Below, in pieces: positions 50,698-63,790 of a DNA stretch of 64,000 nucleotides. The position numbers were made by a program, and so were the translations under genes. The stretch spans positions 17,310,898 to 17,374,897 of the forward strand of contig OW204009.1 in the NCBI GenBank assembly GCA_934047225.1. Reading direction: 5' to 3'. Under the pieces are notes generated by a model. The model saw only the letters and a list, made by a program, of their open reading frames with translations. It ran no database searches and was not told the DNA's origin. This DNA is from Ypsolopha sequella. Its lineage: Eukaryota; Arthropoda; Insecta; Lepidoptera; Ypsolophidae. How positions within the stretch are numbered: position 1 is the first letter of the stretch; each line of letters starts with the position of its first letter.

Positions 50698-51219
50698 CGC
50701 AAAAGTAATGTCATAATTTGAATTGGCTGCCATTTTGTTATAAATGAAAAAAAAAGAGCTCTGTTTTCATAAATAGTTTATTTAATTTTTAATTGATGAC
50801 ATTAATTGGCAAAAATTATATCGCTCAAATGGCCACCTTCCGAGTTGATACATAATTGCGCTCGTTTTACGGCATTTTAAATTGTTGCACGCATCTGGCT
50901 CCAAATTGGCGATTTCTTCTTCAATGTTATCTTTCAAGACTTGCGAGGTTCGTGGTTTATGATAAACCCGAGATTTTAAAAAGCCCTAAAGGAAGAAGTC
51001 TGGTGCTGTTAGATCTGGCGATCTGGACGGCCAGTTCAGATTCTCCAAAACGGGAGATCAAAAATTGTCAAAGAAGCAGTAACAATAATTCCACGTTCTT
51101 GAGGTGTGTTTCGCTCCATGACTTATTGACAACTAATTCTCTGTGTCATCATCATTTGGCGCCATCTGCAAAAATGGCAGCCAATTCAAATTATGACATT
51201 CCTTTTGCGTCACCTTGTA
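50698..51219. mobile_element. Tc1/mariner-type deletion derivative
   Basis: About 50-bp terminal inverted repeats: tacaagatggcgcaaaagta on the left, the inverse of ttttgcgtcaccttgta on the right, both followed by tgtcataatttgaattggct, with TA at the borders. Both ends of a transposase remain inside, with the middle deleted. Confidence 0.82.
50782..51119 (-). pseudogene. Transposase remnant, DDE (IS630/Tc1/mariner) type
   Basis: Minus strand. It begins MERNTPQERGIIVTASLTIF, then after a deletion continues ENLNWPSRSPDLTAPDFFL, a TAG where a Trp is expected (Leu-Trp-Gly-Phe), and GFLKSRVYHKPRTSQVLKDN, IEEEIANLEPDACNN. The WPSRSPDLTAPDFFLWG block is typical of this transposase superfamily. The stop and the deletion make it inactive. 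Confidence 0.85.
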
Positions 51220-52456
51220 CATTGCTCTTATCTAAGAATTGTATTTTGGCCGTTATAATTTTTGTAACAAATACCAAGAGTCGATGCTTATGGGGATTAA
51301 TGAGGCAAATAGAAATAAAACGACAGACTTTGAATGATTTTGTTGCAATAATCAGGAAACCCACCGTTCACCGATCCGTGAAAGAATAATTATTTGTTAT
51401 GCAAGGCTGGAAAGTTAATTTTTGGCGCGAGTACCTTGTATTGAAACCTGAGCAAGCGAAGGATTCTAGGATTGAACCACGAGCGAAGCGAGTGGTTCAA
51501 ATATAGAATCCTTAGCGTAGCGAGGGTTTCAAAGGTACGAGACACTAAATAACTTTGCTGCCTAGCAAAACACACAACTTTTCACCTCACTAAAGCGAGG
51601 AAAATATTAGGTGCAAGAAAATATATATCGTACGCTTTTATGCATTTTTCGCGCGATTTTTCCGGAAGAAAACTCAACTCTGCATTATGTACCGCTTGCA
51701 CTAATTCTGCAGGTGTTAAATTTATATATTCGTCGCTACTAGCCTCGCTCATATTTTATGATTTCTTTCGATTTTATCAAAAAACAAACCAAAATAATGG
51801 AAGGAAAGTCTTACAAGAAAATACAAACAGTGAAATGATAAGTAGATTTATTATAGACAGATAGTTTTTCCAAAATTATCACACAGTATATCTTTATAAA
51901 AATACCGAAACGTGTGACAGATCGTACCTCATCTGTTCACGTCTCAATTCACAAATAAATGTTATGATAATGGGCAGGAAGATTGTTGTATGTAATCAAA
52001 TAAATCACGTTGAAATAAATAAAGCAAATTGAAATCGATCGCGTAGAATAACTGATTTTAAATGATAAATACAGTAAACTCAACCACCGGCCCAAACAAT
52101 CGATCCAATATGGAAGGAATTAAGAATAAACTTTCAATTTCAAACATTATGGTTTCCAATTATGCGTGAACCCTAAATTAGCTGTTGTTGTCACGCAACT
52201 GCCAAGTTGTTGCCACGTAGACTAGATGACGCCTTAGGCTTGTCACCATGTGTCTATCTCTTTCACTCTTACTTGTATATTTTTGTCCTGTCCTGCTTAC
52301 GCCGAGTATATGCTGTTGCCATGTTTTGTTGTTATGTTGCCATCTCTATTACTCTTGTTTGGTTGTCTCACTTTTGTTCGTTCTGCACGAAAGCGCACAT
52401 AACACCGTTAGCACCGTTGACGCCGATAGCACTGATAACGCTGATATCACATTTAG
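51220..52456. other. Intergenic repeats
   Basis: Includes the 'cacgagcgaagcgagtggtt' repeat (51475-51560) and AT-rich sequence. No gene is supported. Confidence 0.4.
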
Positions 52457-52493
52457 TATATAAATGGGTGAAATGTAGGGTGGGAGGTCATTC
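52457..52493 (+). promoter_or_regulatory. TATA box plus arthropod initiator
   Basis: TATATAAA at 52457-52464 and TCATTC at 52488-52493, a match to the arthropod initiator TCAKTY. The spacing puts TATA at about -33 from the initiator A. Either an LTR-type or a non-coding RNA promoter; no protein gene follows. Confidence 0.45.
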
Positions 52494-55400
52494 AATTTTA
52501 CACCGCCGTCAGTGGAAGTGCTGCAAGAAGTCTTAAAGGAGTAGTTCATTTTCGAGTTTGTTTGGGGAAGTTTTTGTTTGTTTTAATAGTGATTTTGTTT
52601 TCGGAATTTGCGATTAAAATACGGAATGTGTCAATCTATCTGTTCGTTAGGTCTCGGGACCATTTCGCGTCGCGTTAGCTTTTAGGTGGCGGAATGCCCT
52701 TTTTTCGTAAATAGATTCGGTTATGGTCAATAGTTTTTGACTTTTCCGACTCGGCGATTGACACAAACGCGTTTGAATTCGTGTAGGGTGAACGAGCGAA
52801 CGAGCTAGATTCCGCGTTATGTAAAGGGTTCGATAATCGTCTTTTCAAGTTCCGAAATTAAAGTACGTACCTAAATAATGTAATAGTGCATAGGTCGATT
52901 CAGGGGTTGATGGGGAGGGAAGGGAGTATGGTCTCTTCTTAGTAATGCCGGACGTGGAAACGGGAAGATGTACCAGGGTAGTGGCATAGGGCTAGTCGCT
53001 GGGAAATCTTGAAGAGTCAGGCAGGGATCTTACAGAGCGGAAGTCGCACTGGATTAAGGCTCGGGTCACCTACTGGTGTGAACGACAGAGTCTAGTTTTA
53101 ACCTCCTCTGGAGGGAAGCAAGCGTCTGGGATGGCCTTGCGCCAGTTTTACATACTGGAAACACATCCTCCATGAAAGGCGATGTTTATGGCAAAGCGTC
53201 CGAGCCGTGAAGAGGCTGCGATTTGTTCTGTCCTTTGTCATCTGACTGAGCTGGTCATGGTCTCATATCTATATATTTATATATACACATGATCATATAG
53301 GCTATCCCAGCCAGCGGGGTGACGTCCTTTTTACCTACTGTATCACCCCCTGTCTGAGTAGGGCAAAGTTTTAGGGTGTTAGGCACACAGAGAGGTTTCA
53401 ACTTGCCTCACTTCTTTCTGTCGATTAGTTGAGGGGTTGTATGGTGTTTGCTAGCACAATATACAACCACACACACGTTTAATTGTAAATGTGAGGTGAC
53501 GGACCTCTAGCTTTGAAAATTCACACATTTAAAAGCCTAGGAACATTTGATTTTAGGGCCAAATGTTAGGTAGGTAAATTCCAAAATTCAAGTCTATTGT
53601 TAGGACATTAATAGGTTTTTTTTTGAGTAATTATGCATAGTGGGAGGTTTCAGGTAACTTTCTTCATTGTTCAGGGAAAATAGGTCAATAAATTCAATTA
53701 TGATAGGTTACAAGTTTTCAAGTAGATAGGGACCTCTGAAAATTAGAGTTAGTGATTCAGGAATAGGTTGTTGTTGACTAGTTTGTTTGACAAATAGTTT
53801 CATTGTTTACTTATCTGAGAGGGCTTTATAAGTCCAAAGAACTCCAATTTTGGATGTAAGGGCATAGGGCTTTGATATTGAAATAGTTTCATTGTTTATC
53901 TAAGAGGGTTTTATATACCCACAGAACTCTAATTTTGAACGCTAGGGCATAGGCTTTTAATATTGGCAATAAATATGAAATGATAGGAAATATAAGTTTC
54001 ACCACTTAATTATCTCTTAAAATATTGTATTTACTTAGGTATTTCTTTCAAGAAATAAAGAGACTTGAGTTTGGCACAAAATATGCCTAAATAACATAGA
54101 AAGCCTAGATTTAGAATTCAGGTTGATGAAATGTATTCTAGACCATAAAAGTTCATAACTATAGTACCTATCAAACGCTTTTTAAGGTCAGTTCGTAGTA
54201 AACATTAAGGTATAAAGTAAAATCAAATAGTTTGGTATATAAGAATCCAAAATAGAGTATAGATGACTAACAAACCTTTTGGTCAGTATTTACTTACATT
54301 CTCCGTTGTCGAAATGACTGTTGCACTGATATAGAGTAGAACCTTGATGAAATATAGAATGTTTCGGATTTTCTTTTATTACTCAATTGAGTAAGTAACT
54401 AATAAACTAACTACCGTGAAAATAGTTTCGGGAAATCTTTATTGAAGAGAATAATTTCAATTGGTTCTTATAAATGTTCAATAAACTTGAAGTACATAAC
54501 ATGATGTATTTGTTTGCATAAATGCTTTCCCTTGTCTGGCAAAATAAAAGCCTTAACTGATACTATACACCAAATATGGGGTAGTAAAAGTTGTTCTTCG
54601 TCAATGGAATTAAATGAATACATCTTTAGAACAAAAACAAAGTTCTATTAGAATTTTTAATACTACATTACCTAGAGCAGATTTCTCTTTCAAAATATAT
54701 TGAAATTATTCTACTGAGTGTAGTTATAAAATTGACTACATAAATAACTGCAATACTGTTAAGGATGAAAGTCACAGTAGTTTCATATTACTAGAAAATC
54801 AATGATTTTTAAAGTAAACTTTCTTACATGAAATGAGGGTTGAAAGCCTAATTTATTGTATTCAAAAGTTTTAATATATTTGAGACTTATTATGTAAAAA
54901 CCTTACTGAAACTTGGAGATTTTTAGAAAATGGGTAAAATTCCAACCTGGTAGTAATTTGTACTTATCTGACTTGCATTAAATACAACAAAAACGATTGT
55001 ATTAGAGAAGTTTATTACTGAAACAACTTACAATTTTGACTTGATAGAAATTCTCTATTGAATAATAAACAGAATGACTGTACGCTGAATATGAAAGTCT
55101 AAGTTTTTTACTAGATAGTTTTGTCAAATTGACATAGCAACTTTAAGTTGAGTATTACCAGCAGTATCTAAGAAATTAATTTTAACTGTCAGTCACTATT
55201 TGAGTAGATCTGTTAAGAGGCCGAATCTTTGAATGGGACATGGTGCAACACGAGTGATTTCAATGTTTATTACTCAAATAAATAGTAATATTTGGTGTAT
55301 TTGTATGAATGTACTTGTTCTTTTGTCAGGCAAAATTCAGCCACAAGCTAACTATACACTGAAATGGGGTAGTTTAGCTTACCAATGTCATAAGAACAAA

Positions 55401-57140
55401 TAAAATATATTTGGTACAGAAACACAAGATAGCCATAAGTTAGAAATCTGAAATCATTCTGTTGGATTAGTTGTGTCATTTGTGGTTTTGGTTACTACGA
55501 TGGTAGGGACGCTCTGGATTTCTTGTTGGTTCTTTACCAGAGCTGTGTAGTCAGGGAACCAACATAGGCGCGTAAAATTAAAAATAAATAAATAAATCTT
55601 AAATTTAGAATTCAAAAAAAAGTATACACTAAAAAAAGTCAAGGGGGTATTCCACATCCAAGGGAAGGTACTTCTGAGAAGTTGCCAATATGGCTTTCTT
55701 TGAGTCTCTATTTTATTGACCAGATAATCACAGATGTGAGAATTTTACTCACTGTCCTATGGACTTATTCGAAGATTACCAGCTAAATAAGTAATTTTCG
55801 TATAGAAGTATCTATCGAGTAATAAGTTTTACAACATACATAAAGGTCAGCTGTTGGAATACTATTCAGCTTTGATCATCAATAAATGATTAAATTTCAA
55901 ACTCAGAAATACCTCACCTCATCCATCCCCAATTATTGGTAGTGGTTATTAAAAAAAATAATAATAATGCATTTTATTCATAACATAATCAAACAAAATT
56001 TGTATGTGATGTATCGTCTAAAGTAGCGGGTATAGTCTAACATAGTAAATTCACATAGCCTCTTAAGAGGCTGACTGGCGCAGAATTGCTACAGAGATTT
56101 TATTCACCTTTTTATTTATTGTAACATTAATGAAATTTTACATCTAGAATTGTTTACAAAGTGCTATTTATCTCTATGACTTTCATATATTGGCTTAACT
56201 GACAAACAGTGAAATTTCTAATCTGAACACTTTACCAATACTTTATATTCTCTGATTTTACTATCTAAATCTACGAATTTGGTTTTAATTATTTTATGTC
56301 CAATTTACTTAGCACGTGAAAGATAAGTTATATTTTAGAACAGGACTATTAATAAGGGTTTGTTAGCTATCTTCATCTCTGAATCGCTTCTAAAGAATTT
56401 GGGTTACTACTTAAGGCGCAACGTAAGGTTCTAATCTGACGATCACACTCTGGCCATATATCTGTTAAAATCATTTCTATTAAGCACCAAACGTTAAACT
56501 ATGTAGGTTGTAAGTGGTTTGTTATTCGGGTCGATGGAGTTCAGTGTGAGCAGTAATGAGCGTACAAGAGGGTTAGTACAAACGTTAACAGTTAAAGATT
56601 AACAGACTTATTAACTTAAAAGAACAGAACATTTTCAAGAAGTACATTATTACGAGTATGTAACTTGTTATATTATGTAACTTGATATTAAACATGAAAT
56701 AGTAAAGGCACAATCGTGAGTCTGTTCACTAGAGTTTTTAGTTGGGTTAACTATGACGGAAGAAACCTAAACATTAAATAGATTATTATAGACAAAATAG
56801 GTTCTCGAAAACTATTACATAGTGTGCTATTTATAAAATTACGAGACATTAACAATGAAAGCACTTACTGATGAGGTATTATTAACTTAAAAGAACAAAA
56901 CAATTTCAAGAACAAGAATTAAAAAATACCTTATTGTTAAACACGAGATATTAGGGGCACAATGATGCTACAAAAGGAGGTACATGTTATTTAAATTTAT
57001 ATAAATACTGACGCACCAAACGAGACGCACAATAGTAAGTTATTATATTAAGAACGAACTTTTAACAGAATAGGTATGACTATTTATTTAATTATGATTT
57101 GGTTATAACAACTGCAAGTAACGAAAGAGAAAAGCAGTTA
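52494..57140. other. 4.6 kb without long ORFs, with diverged internal repeats
   Basis: Partial tandem duplications are visible: 53798-53886 against 53887-53965 (tagtttcattgtttatct), 54500-54620 against 55290-55420 (gtctggcaaaat, ggggtagt), and 56610-56720 against 56881-56965 (attaacttaaaagaacaga). It has few of the MITE families found elsewhere. Could be a non-autonomous retroelement interior or a non-coding transcription unit. Confidence 0.45.
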
Positions 57141-57148
57141 AAGATCAA

Positions 57149-57690
57149 TTACGGGAATATTTCAGTGGTTTTCCTTTTGAACACATTTAAAGACATTGAA
57201 AAAGGGTCCAGATCACTTAAGGAGTCATTGTACAAACTGCACACTCTGCTGATGAAACTGTTTTTAGAATAATTTGTTCTAGAAAATGGAATAGAAAAAA
57301 GATTTTTTGAACGGGTCATTATGTATGGAACTCTAAAAGGGATTTTTTCGAGGAGTGAGGGGGAGTCGATCATACTATTGACAATTTTGTACAGGAAAAG
57401 AGCATCATATTGCTGTCTTCGTCCATGAAGCGAAGGTATATTGTGATATTTACATGAGGATTGGTAGTCAAAATGTTGATGTTGAGTCCGGTAATCTAAT
57501 GCTTTAACGAATTTCTTTTGTAATCTTTCAATACGCTCAATGTGAACATTATACTGAGGGTGCCAGACTACGGGGGCAAATTCAAGAACACTTCTGACGT
57601 AAGCAAAGTATAGAAGTTTGTAAGTGGATGCCAATTTAAAAGGTTTACCAAGACGCAGGATTAGTCCAAGCTGCTTATAAGCCCTATTTA
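57149..57690 (-). pseudogene. LINE reverse-transcriptase C-terminal fragment
   Basis: Minus strand. In-frame from about 57690: NRAYKQLGLILRLGKPF, then YFAYVRSVLEFAPVVWHPQY, typical of the region after the catalytic box in LINE ORF2, ending FKRKTTEIFP and a stop at 57149. The catalytic part and 5' end are missing. A different family from the 29.6-kb LINE. Confidence 0.85.
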
Positions 57691-58420
57691 TAAACTATTA
57701 AGAAACCAATGAGGTTCTATATATATGTAATATTATTGTATGAAAACTTTATTGAACAAAAATATTCGAATTTTAAAAAAACACTTTCCACGCTAGTGGA
57801 TAAAGTGCGCTTTTCCACCCAGATTTCTAATGATAAACAGGGCCTTTCCGAACTTGTGAGGTGAAAAGGTTATTTCTCCTCTCGTCTGTTTGTTCAAGGA
57901 TCAAAACAATGAGGGGTTTTCAAAGACAGATTAAAAAAGAAAAAGTAGTACCGAACGACGCAATAGATGGCGCAGCCTGTACTAAAAGTGTCAAAAAATG
58001 TCTTCCTGGCAACACTGGATTCTTATGATTTTGACACTTCTTCTTTGCTTCTTTGTTTTTTATGGTCAATTCATGCCTCAAATGTATTATTGCTAAGATT
58101 GTTCTTTCCGTAATTAGTTAAACTGTGTGTTCCTTATTTTTAAAATTAGCTACAACGCATGTTGAAGTTGAAAAGTTGAAACAAGCTATTAACGTAAGTA
58201 ATACAGATAGAAAACAACACAATATAAACACAACAAAATAGGAATGTCTTTGTGAAGGGTGTTGTTGGATTTAACAATTGAATTGACGATTTTTATCTTG
58301 CTGCCCACAGATTAAAAAATAATCTGTGCTTTTTGACACTTGAAGGCAGGGTAACGCCATCTGTGTTTACGTCTGAAAGCTTGATCAAGGTCAGTCTGGA
58401 AAACCGCTCATTGATCGACC

Positions 58421-58660
58421 GCCTCTGTGGCCGAGTGGTAGAGAGCTCGCCTGCTAACCCAGAGGTCGTGGGTTCAATCCTCGCGGTACGCATTAATTTG
58501 TTGTTGGTCCATTTATTCCGGAATTACGGCAATAGGGCTCACCATCCATTACGTTTGGGTCGTAATAACCATCAGCGAAAAGCGGGTGTACTAAATGTGG
58601 ACACTTCTTACACCTCCTCCGGGATTCATGTCGTGACGACAATATTGTATGTGGGCAAAA
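58421..58660 (+). mobile_element. tRNA-derived SINE
   Basis: The head (58421-58492) resembles a tRNA with A box tggccgagtgg (58428-58438), an anticodon-loop-like ctgctaa, and B box ggttcaatcct (58471-58481). The 5' seven bases do not pair with the 3' seven, so it is not a working tRNA. The body continues with unrelated sequence to about 58660. Confidence 0.75.
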
Positions 58661-58779
58661 AAAACAATTATTTACCTATGTTCTTTTTGGCCACAATAGG
58701 TAGGTTACGATAGGTTAAGAGACGATGGAATAATCTCGTAAAGCGATACCAAAAAAAAATGGGGTTTTTTCGAATCCAT

Positions 58780-59581
58780 TTACTCCACTATAACGTCATC
58801 TACGTATTTCATTTTTGGGTAAATGTTTATTGAGTATTTGATTAAGATTCTCACTGTAGGAAAACGCGATTTGATGAAATTTTCTCGATAGAATTTATTT
58901 TAATTCTGAAAAGACATCTAAATTGTTTTATTTTTTCTTTTTCCTGTAATTCTGAAATCCTAACTAATTTCATTGTGAAATTGCATTCAAAATGTGGATA
59001 TTATATATTTGCATTTAGGCGGGCAATGTCCCGTTCGCAAAATGTCCCTTCGTAATTTCGCAAAAGGTCCCTTTTTCAAAACATCCCTTTCGCAAAAGGT
59101 CCCTTTCGCAAAACATCCCTTTTGCAAAAGGTCTCTTTCAGGACTTGATGCCTTTGTTGGAAACGTCACATGTCCACCCATTAAAATTAAAATACAGACT
59201 TAGGTTAGCTTACACTTTAATAATAACAACAACTGATATTGACACTTATAACCTGAAGTGGTATTCAAAATAACGAAACCTTCCCTTACAACCAGCTGCT
59301 ATCTAAAATTCTAAACGAATGTTTCATTTAGGCGGACAATGTCCCGTTCGCAAATAAATATGATGATGATGATGATAGGTATATTATGGTAAGTACTAAA
59401 TATAATAAGGTCTCTAATGACCTTTTGTAAAGTCTCCTTGAAAATCTTTTTGACAAAATAGCTTAGTACATTTTATATTAATAAAAAACCGACTTTTTGC
59501 TACTTTTCCACGAATCCGTCCCACCCGCACTGAGGGTTTTTTTGCATATGGAGTAACAGGGACTTTTACGTATCGCCTTAA
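58780..59581. mobile_element. Inverted TTAA-type MITE split by a 412-bp insertion
   Basis: Matches 40047-40452 in reverse orientation and ends tatcgccttaa at 59581. The match is interrupted from 59012 to 59423. Confidence 0.8.
59012..59423. mobile_element. Insertion with 'ttcgcaaaaggtcccttt' repeats
   Basis: Flanked by a possible TTTG duplication. It contains about six degenerate copies of ttcgcaaaaggtcccttt (59030-59142) and two copies of tttaggcgg-caatgtcccgttcg (59014 and 59328). Confidence 0.7.
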
Positions 59582-60191
59582 TGTCCTAATGTAGCCGCTA
59601 TTTCAAAATAACTGAAGTAACAGGGACGTTAAAACTTACCTTATTCGCCTTAACAACTTGAAATTTTAGTGGTTCTGGAAACGAAAATCTGTGAAAATAC
59701 TTGTCCATACAAATAATTTTTACTATGGATCCAAACCTGAAACCACGAAAAATAAAACAACTGTTTGATATATTTGGTCGAGTAGACATTTAAATTGTCT
59801 ATGGAACAGTTGTATTTTAAATAAAATAAAATACGTCCATCTTCTGCGATATACTGGCTATATTCGACTAACGAGACGAGAATGTGGATGATCAACACGA
59901 GACTGCACGAGAACCCTTCGATTTCGGACATTTTACCGACACAGCTATGCAAGCACGTACGCGTCGTCGATTAGATAAATTTGACAGATAGAATCGATAA
60001 ATTCTAAACGATAACCCTTATTGTAATGAAATAAGAATTACATTTTTATTTATCGAATCGATGTCGAGTCGATACCAAGTTCATGAGAACTGAGACGTAT
60101 ATAGGCGAGAACTGCCTCCACATTCTCGTACTCGGCAAGTCTCGTGTAGTTTCGCCGAGAATGTAGAGCAGCTTCTACACCACGTTGACCA

Positions 60192-60615
60192 TTAAGGGGG
60201 TATATCGTCAATATCGACACTTTTTGAAGTTATTTATCTGCTGTTCAAAAGTAGTCCCAAGTTAAATAAATTATTATAACAATTTTGGGACCTTTTTCTA
60301 CATTTTGGTCTATCAGAAACGCGATTGGAGGAATTTCACTCGATAGAAATAATTACTGAAATGAGGTCTAAATTTACACTTTTTTTGATATTCTGACAAA
60401 TTGGAGTAGTATACGCACTTCAAAAATATTTACTGAGATGGGTTTTAACAATACCTAAATTACTGGAAATGGAAATTTTCATAGCTATTTTAGTTAATTT
60501 TTTATTAATTTAAAACCGACATTTTGTCAATTTTCCCCGATTCCATCCCTCTCGCAGCGCGGATCTTTCCGCCTGGAGAAACGGAGACCTTTGCACGGAC
60601 GATATATCACCTTAA
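60192..60615. mobile_element. TTAA-bounded MITE (piggyBac-like)
   Basis: Ends ttaagggggtatatcgtc and the inverse gacgatatatcaccttaa; 424 bp; related to 45620-45981. Confidence 0.82.
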
Positions 60616-61102
60616 CCACCGACAAAAAGAAAAAGAAGCACAATCGTGTAATATATGTATGAATTTTATTTATTACGAACTAAGATTAAAACACCTGCAC
60701 CGCAAGCAAGTTAATATACAGACCACCAAATAAACATACTGATTAATTAATACGTGTTAATCTATAGCCTTGTGAATATTAAACAAGGTCTGATAACCGT
60801 ATGTTTTACGTCTCCTAGACGACATCAAGCGACGGTTTACTGAAAAAAAGAAAAATATTTTCGGTTATGTATGTTCGTATTTTATTACAATTAAAATAAG
60901 TTGAGACGAAATAAAATGAAAAATATTTTTTATTATTATTACTGGTCCGTTTTAATGTAATATAAGTAATTAAATAATCTATGTATATAGGTAATAGTTT
61001 TATGTCATAAATAAAGGTTGGGTTTACCTAAATTTAATAATAAAAATACACTTGAATAAAATAAAAATATAGGAATAAGCAACAAATAATATTATAAATA
61101 AT

Positions 61103-61378
61103 ATACAACTTATAACAGAAAGGTGTAACCCTATTTTCGAAGAGCTTATTCAGTCAATGCTATAGAACAACTTTTACTATGGAGCCAACCCTGTATCTCA
61201 ACAAAAAAAAAAAAAAATTAACTCTTTCATATAAAAATGCAATGCCGCTCGGCCGAAATGTATGGAAGGGCAGTTTTTTTTTTGAGATTTCAGGGTTGGC
61301 TCCATAGTAAAAGTTGTTCTATACCATTGACTTAGTAAGCTCTTCAAATATGGTTACACCTTTCTGTTACACATTGTA
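61103..61378. mobile_element. Palindromic MITE, second copy of the 7056 family
   Basis: Inverted termini cagaaaggtgtaacc and ggttacacctttctg; the central region matches 7100-7260. Confidence 0.82.
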
Positions 61379-61704
61379 TATGCAATACATATAATAAATA
61401 CGAGTATGTGCCTAACTCCGCCCATTCTATTAGTCTTGCTAAGAGAAGAAGGGCAAGAAACTTAGCAAGATCATGTCTTTTTTCATAATATTAGTTACAA
61501 CTAAAAAGTAGGTCTATCATTCAATTGAATAAAGAGATAAAAAAACCGGCCAAGTGCGAGTCGGACTCGCGCACGAAGGGTGCCGTACCATTATCTATAA
61601 AAACGGCAAAAAACAAACACGTCTGTTGTATGGGAGCCCCCTTAAATATTTATATTATTCTGTTTTTTAGTACTTGGTGTAATAGCGGCAACATAAATAC
61701 ATCA

Positions 61705-63072
61705 CTGCCTGTCTTCAGAAAATTTGTCAAGGGTTATTACTTGTCTCTCTAACTCTTCTGCACCATATTTTGTATTCAGAGCTTTTATATTTAATTTTTT
61801 TAATTGTATATTTGTAAAATGTATTTTTTATGTTTGAAATAATTATTTATATATGTAGGTATATGTATTGTATACATTAGTATGTATTATTATTCATATA
61901 ATTTGGCTTCTACTTTATATATCTTATTTTATATGTACACCGCCTCTTCAGCAATCTTAATGTATTTTTTCCACCTAAAGGTTGTCTGGAAGAGATCGCT
62001 TTAAGCGATAAGACCGCCTATTTGTACTTACCCTCTGTACTCGTATTTTTAAGTTCAATTAATTGTATTATTTTTCTTTTGTGGTGTGACAATAAAGCTG
62101 TATTGTATTGTGTTGTATTGTATTGTATTGTATTGTATTGTATTGTATTGTATTGTATTGTATTGTATTGTATTGTATTGTATTGTATTGTATTGTATTG
62201 TATTGTGTTGTGTTGTGTTGTGTTGTGTTGTGTTGTGTTGTGTTGTGTTGTGTTGTGTTGTGTTGTGTTGTGTTGTGTTGTGTTGTGTTGTGTTGTGTTG
62301 TGTTGTGTTGTGTTGTGTTGTGTTGTGTTGTGTTGTGTTGTGTTGTGTTGTGTTGTGTTGTGTTGTGTTGTGTTGTGTTGTGTTGTGTTGTGTTGTGTTG
62401 TGTTGTGTTGTGTTGTGTTGTGTTGTGTTGTGTTGTGTTGTGTTGTGTTGTGTTGTGTTGTGTTGTGTTGTGTTGTGTTGTGTTGTGTTGTGTTGTGTTG
62501 TGTTGTGTTGTGTTGTGTTGTGTTGTGTTGTGTTGTGTTGTGTTGTGTTGTGTTGTGTTGTGTTGTGTTGTGTTGTGTTGTGTTGTGTTGTGTTGTGTTG
62601 TGTTGTGTTGTGTTGTGTTGTGTTGTGTTGTGTTGTGTTGTGTTGTGTTGTGTTGTGTTGTGTTGTGTTGTGTTGTGTTGTGTTGTGTTGTGTTGTGTTG
62701 TGTTGTGTTGTGTTGTGTTGTGTTGTGTTGTGTTGTGTTGTGTTGTGTTGTGTTGTGTTGTGTTGTGTTGTGTTGTGTTGTGTTGTGTTGTGTTGTGTTG
62801 TGTTGTGTTGTGTTGTATTGTATTGTATTGTATTGTATTGTATTGTATTGTATTGTATTGTATTGTATTGTATTGTATTGTATTGTATTGTATTGTATTG
62901 TATTGTATTGTATTGTATTGTATTGTATTGTATTGTATTGTATTGTATTGTATTGTATTGTATTGTATTGTATTGTATTGTATTGTATTGTATTGTATTG
63001 TATTGTATTGTATTGTATTGTATTGTATTGTATTGTATTGTATTGTATTGTATTGTATTGTATTGTATTGTG
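61705..63072 (+). mobile_element. LINE 3' end with an expanded pentanucleotide tail
   Basis: About 395 bp of retroelement 3' UTR (gaagagatcgctttaagcga is a text I associate with lepidopteran LINEs) ends in gtgacaataaagctg and then the TATTG array. Microhomology atca/tcat at the borders. Confidence 0.75.
62101..63070 (+). repeat. Pentanucleotide array, TATTG and TGTTG blocks
   Basis: 194 uninterrupted 5-bp units: 62101-62205 TATTG (third unit TGTTG), 62206-62815 TGTTG (122 units), 62816-63070 TATTG (51 units). Long open frames on both strands are artefacts of the repeat. Confidence 0.97.
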
Positions 63073-63419
63073 TCATATGTCAAAATTTCAACTGTCTGAC
63101 TATCACGGTTCATGAGATACAGCCTGGTGACAGATGGACAGACAGACGGACAGCGGAGTCTTAGTATTAGGGTACTACCGTTGGTTACCCTTTGGGTACG
63201 AAATCCTAAAAATACGAAACGTATGAAACGATGATTTCGCGGTTACATATTCTATCTAAAATAACAAAAGATTTTTTTTTCTTATACTGAACTGCTATCT
63301 TTAATCATTCCACACAATTGTCCCAAATAAAGAAACCCGCGAAAAACGTTTTTTTTTCTCTTCTCTATCCTACTTTTTATTTTTCTATCTATCTACTAAC
63401 TTAAACCGGTCGGCCGCAG

Positions 63420-63790
63420 CTTCAGGCTTCGAGAGGCGCGCCAAGCGGTTCTTCTTGCGACGGCGCCAGCAGAGAGAACAAATGTATGAAGTTGTATAGA
63501 GCCGGCTCACGCGTCTTGTCCGGCTTGGAGTGACTTTTGCTCTCGGGACGGCGGTGTGTGGGGAGGCGGGCGGTTGAAACAGTGATCGAGCGCACAGGAC
63601 GAACCTAGTGTCGAGCGCTTTGAGCGAGCGATCGCGCTATACATCCGATGCGGTGGAAGGCGCCGACGGGTGTCGTGGCAGGGCAAAGCCCGTCGCAAAA
63701 ACTGCCTGGAAGCGCAGCAAGAAGCGCTGCCAGAAGCGCTGCCAGAAGCACTGCCAGAAGCCTGAAGCTGTGGCCCTTTGGTATTATAAA
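63420..63790. repeat. GC-rich dispersed repeat
   Basis: 63571-63625 matches 28985-29045 in inverse orientation (acaggacgaacctagtgtcg). Contains a 12-bp tandem, gccagaagcgct, three to four copies near 63730. Open frames on both strands are low-complexity and not supported as genes. Confidence 0.5.

Larger units (their letters stand above)
61545..63210 (-). mobile_element. Inverted 'ggttccgtacc' repeat split by a LINE
   Basis: 61545-61704 and 63073-63210 together match the reverse complement of 3881-4173. The gap is filled by 61705-63072. Confidence 0.82.

Noticed and set aside
58421..58492. tRNA-Ser-like gene
   Set aside because: A and B boxes are present, but the seven-base ends do not pair and the sequence continues into a SINE body.
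62018..63164. Open frames of 335-380 codons on both strands
   Set aside because: They are translations of the pentanucleotide array, whose period is prime to three and contains no stop in several frames.
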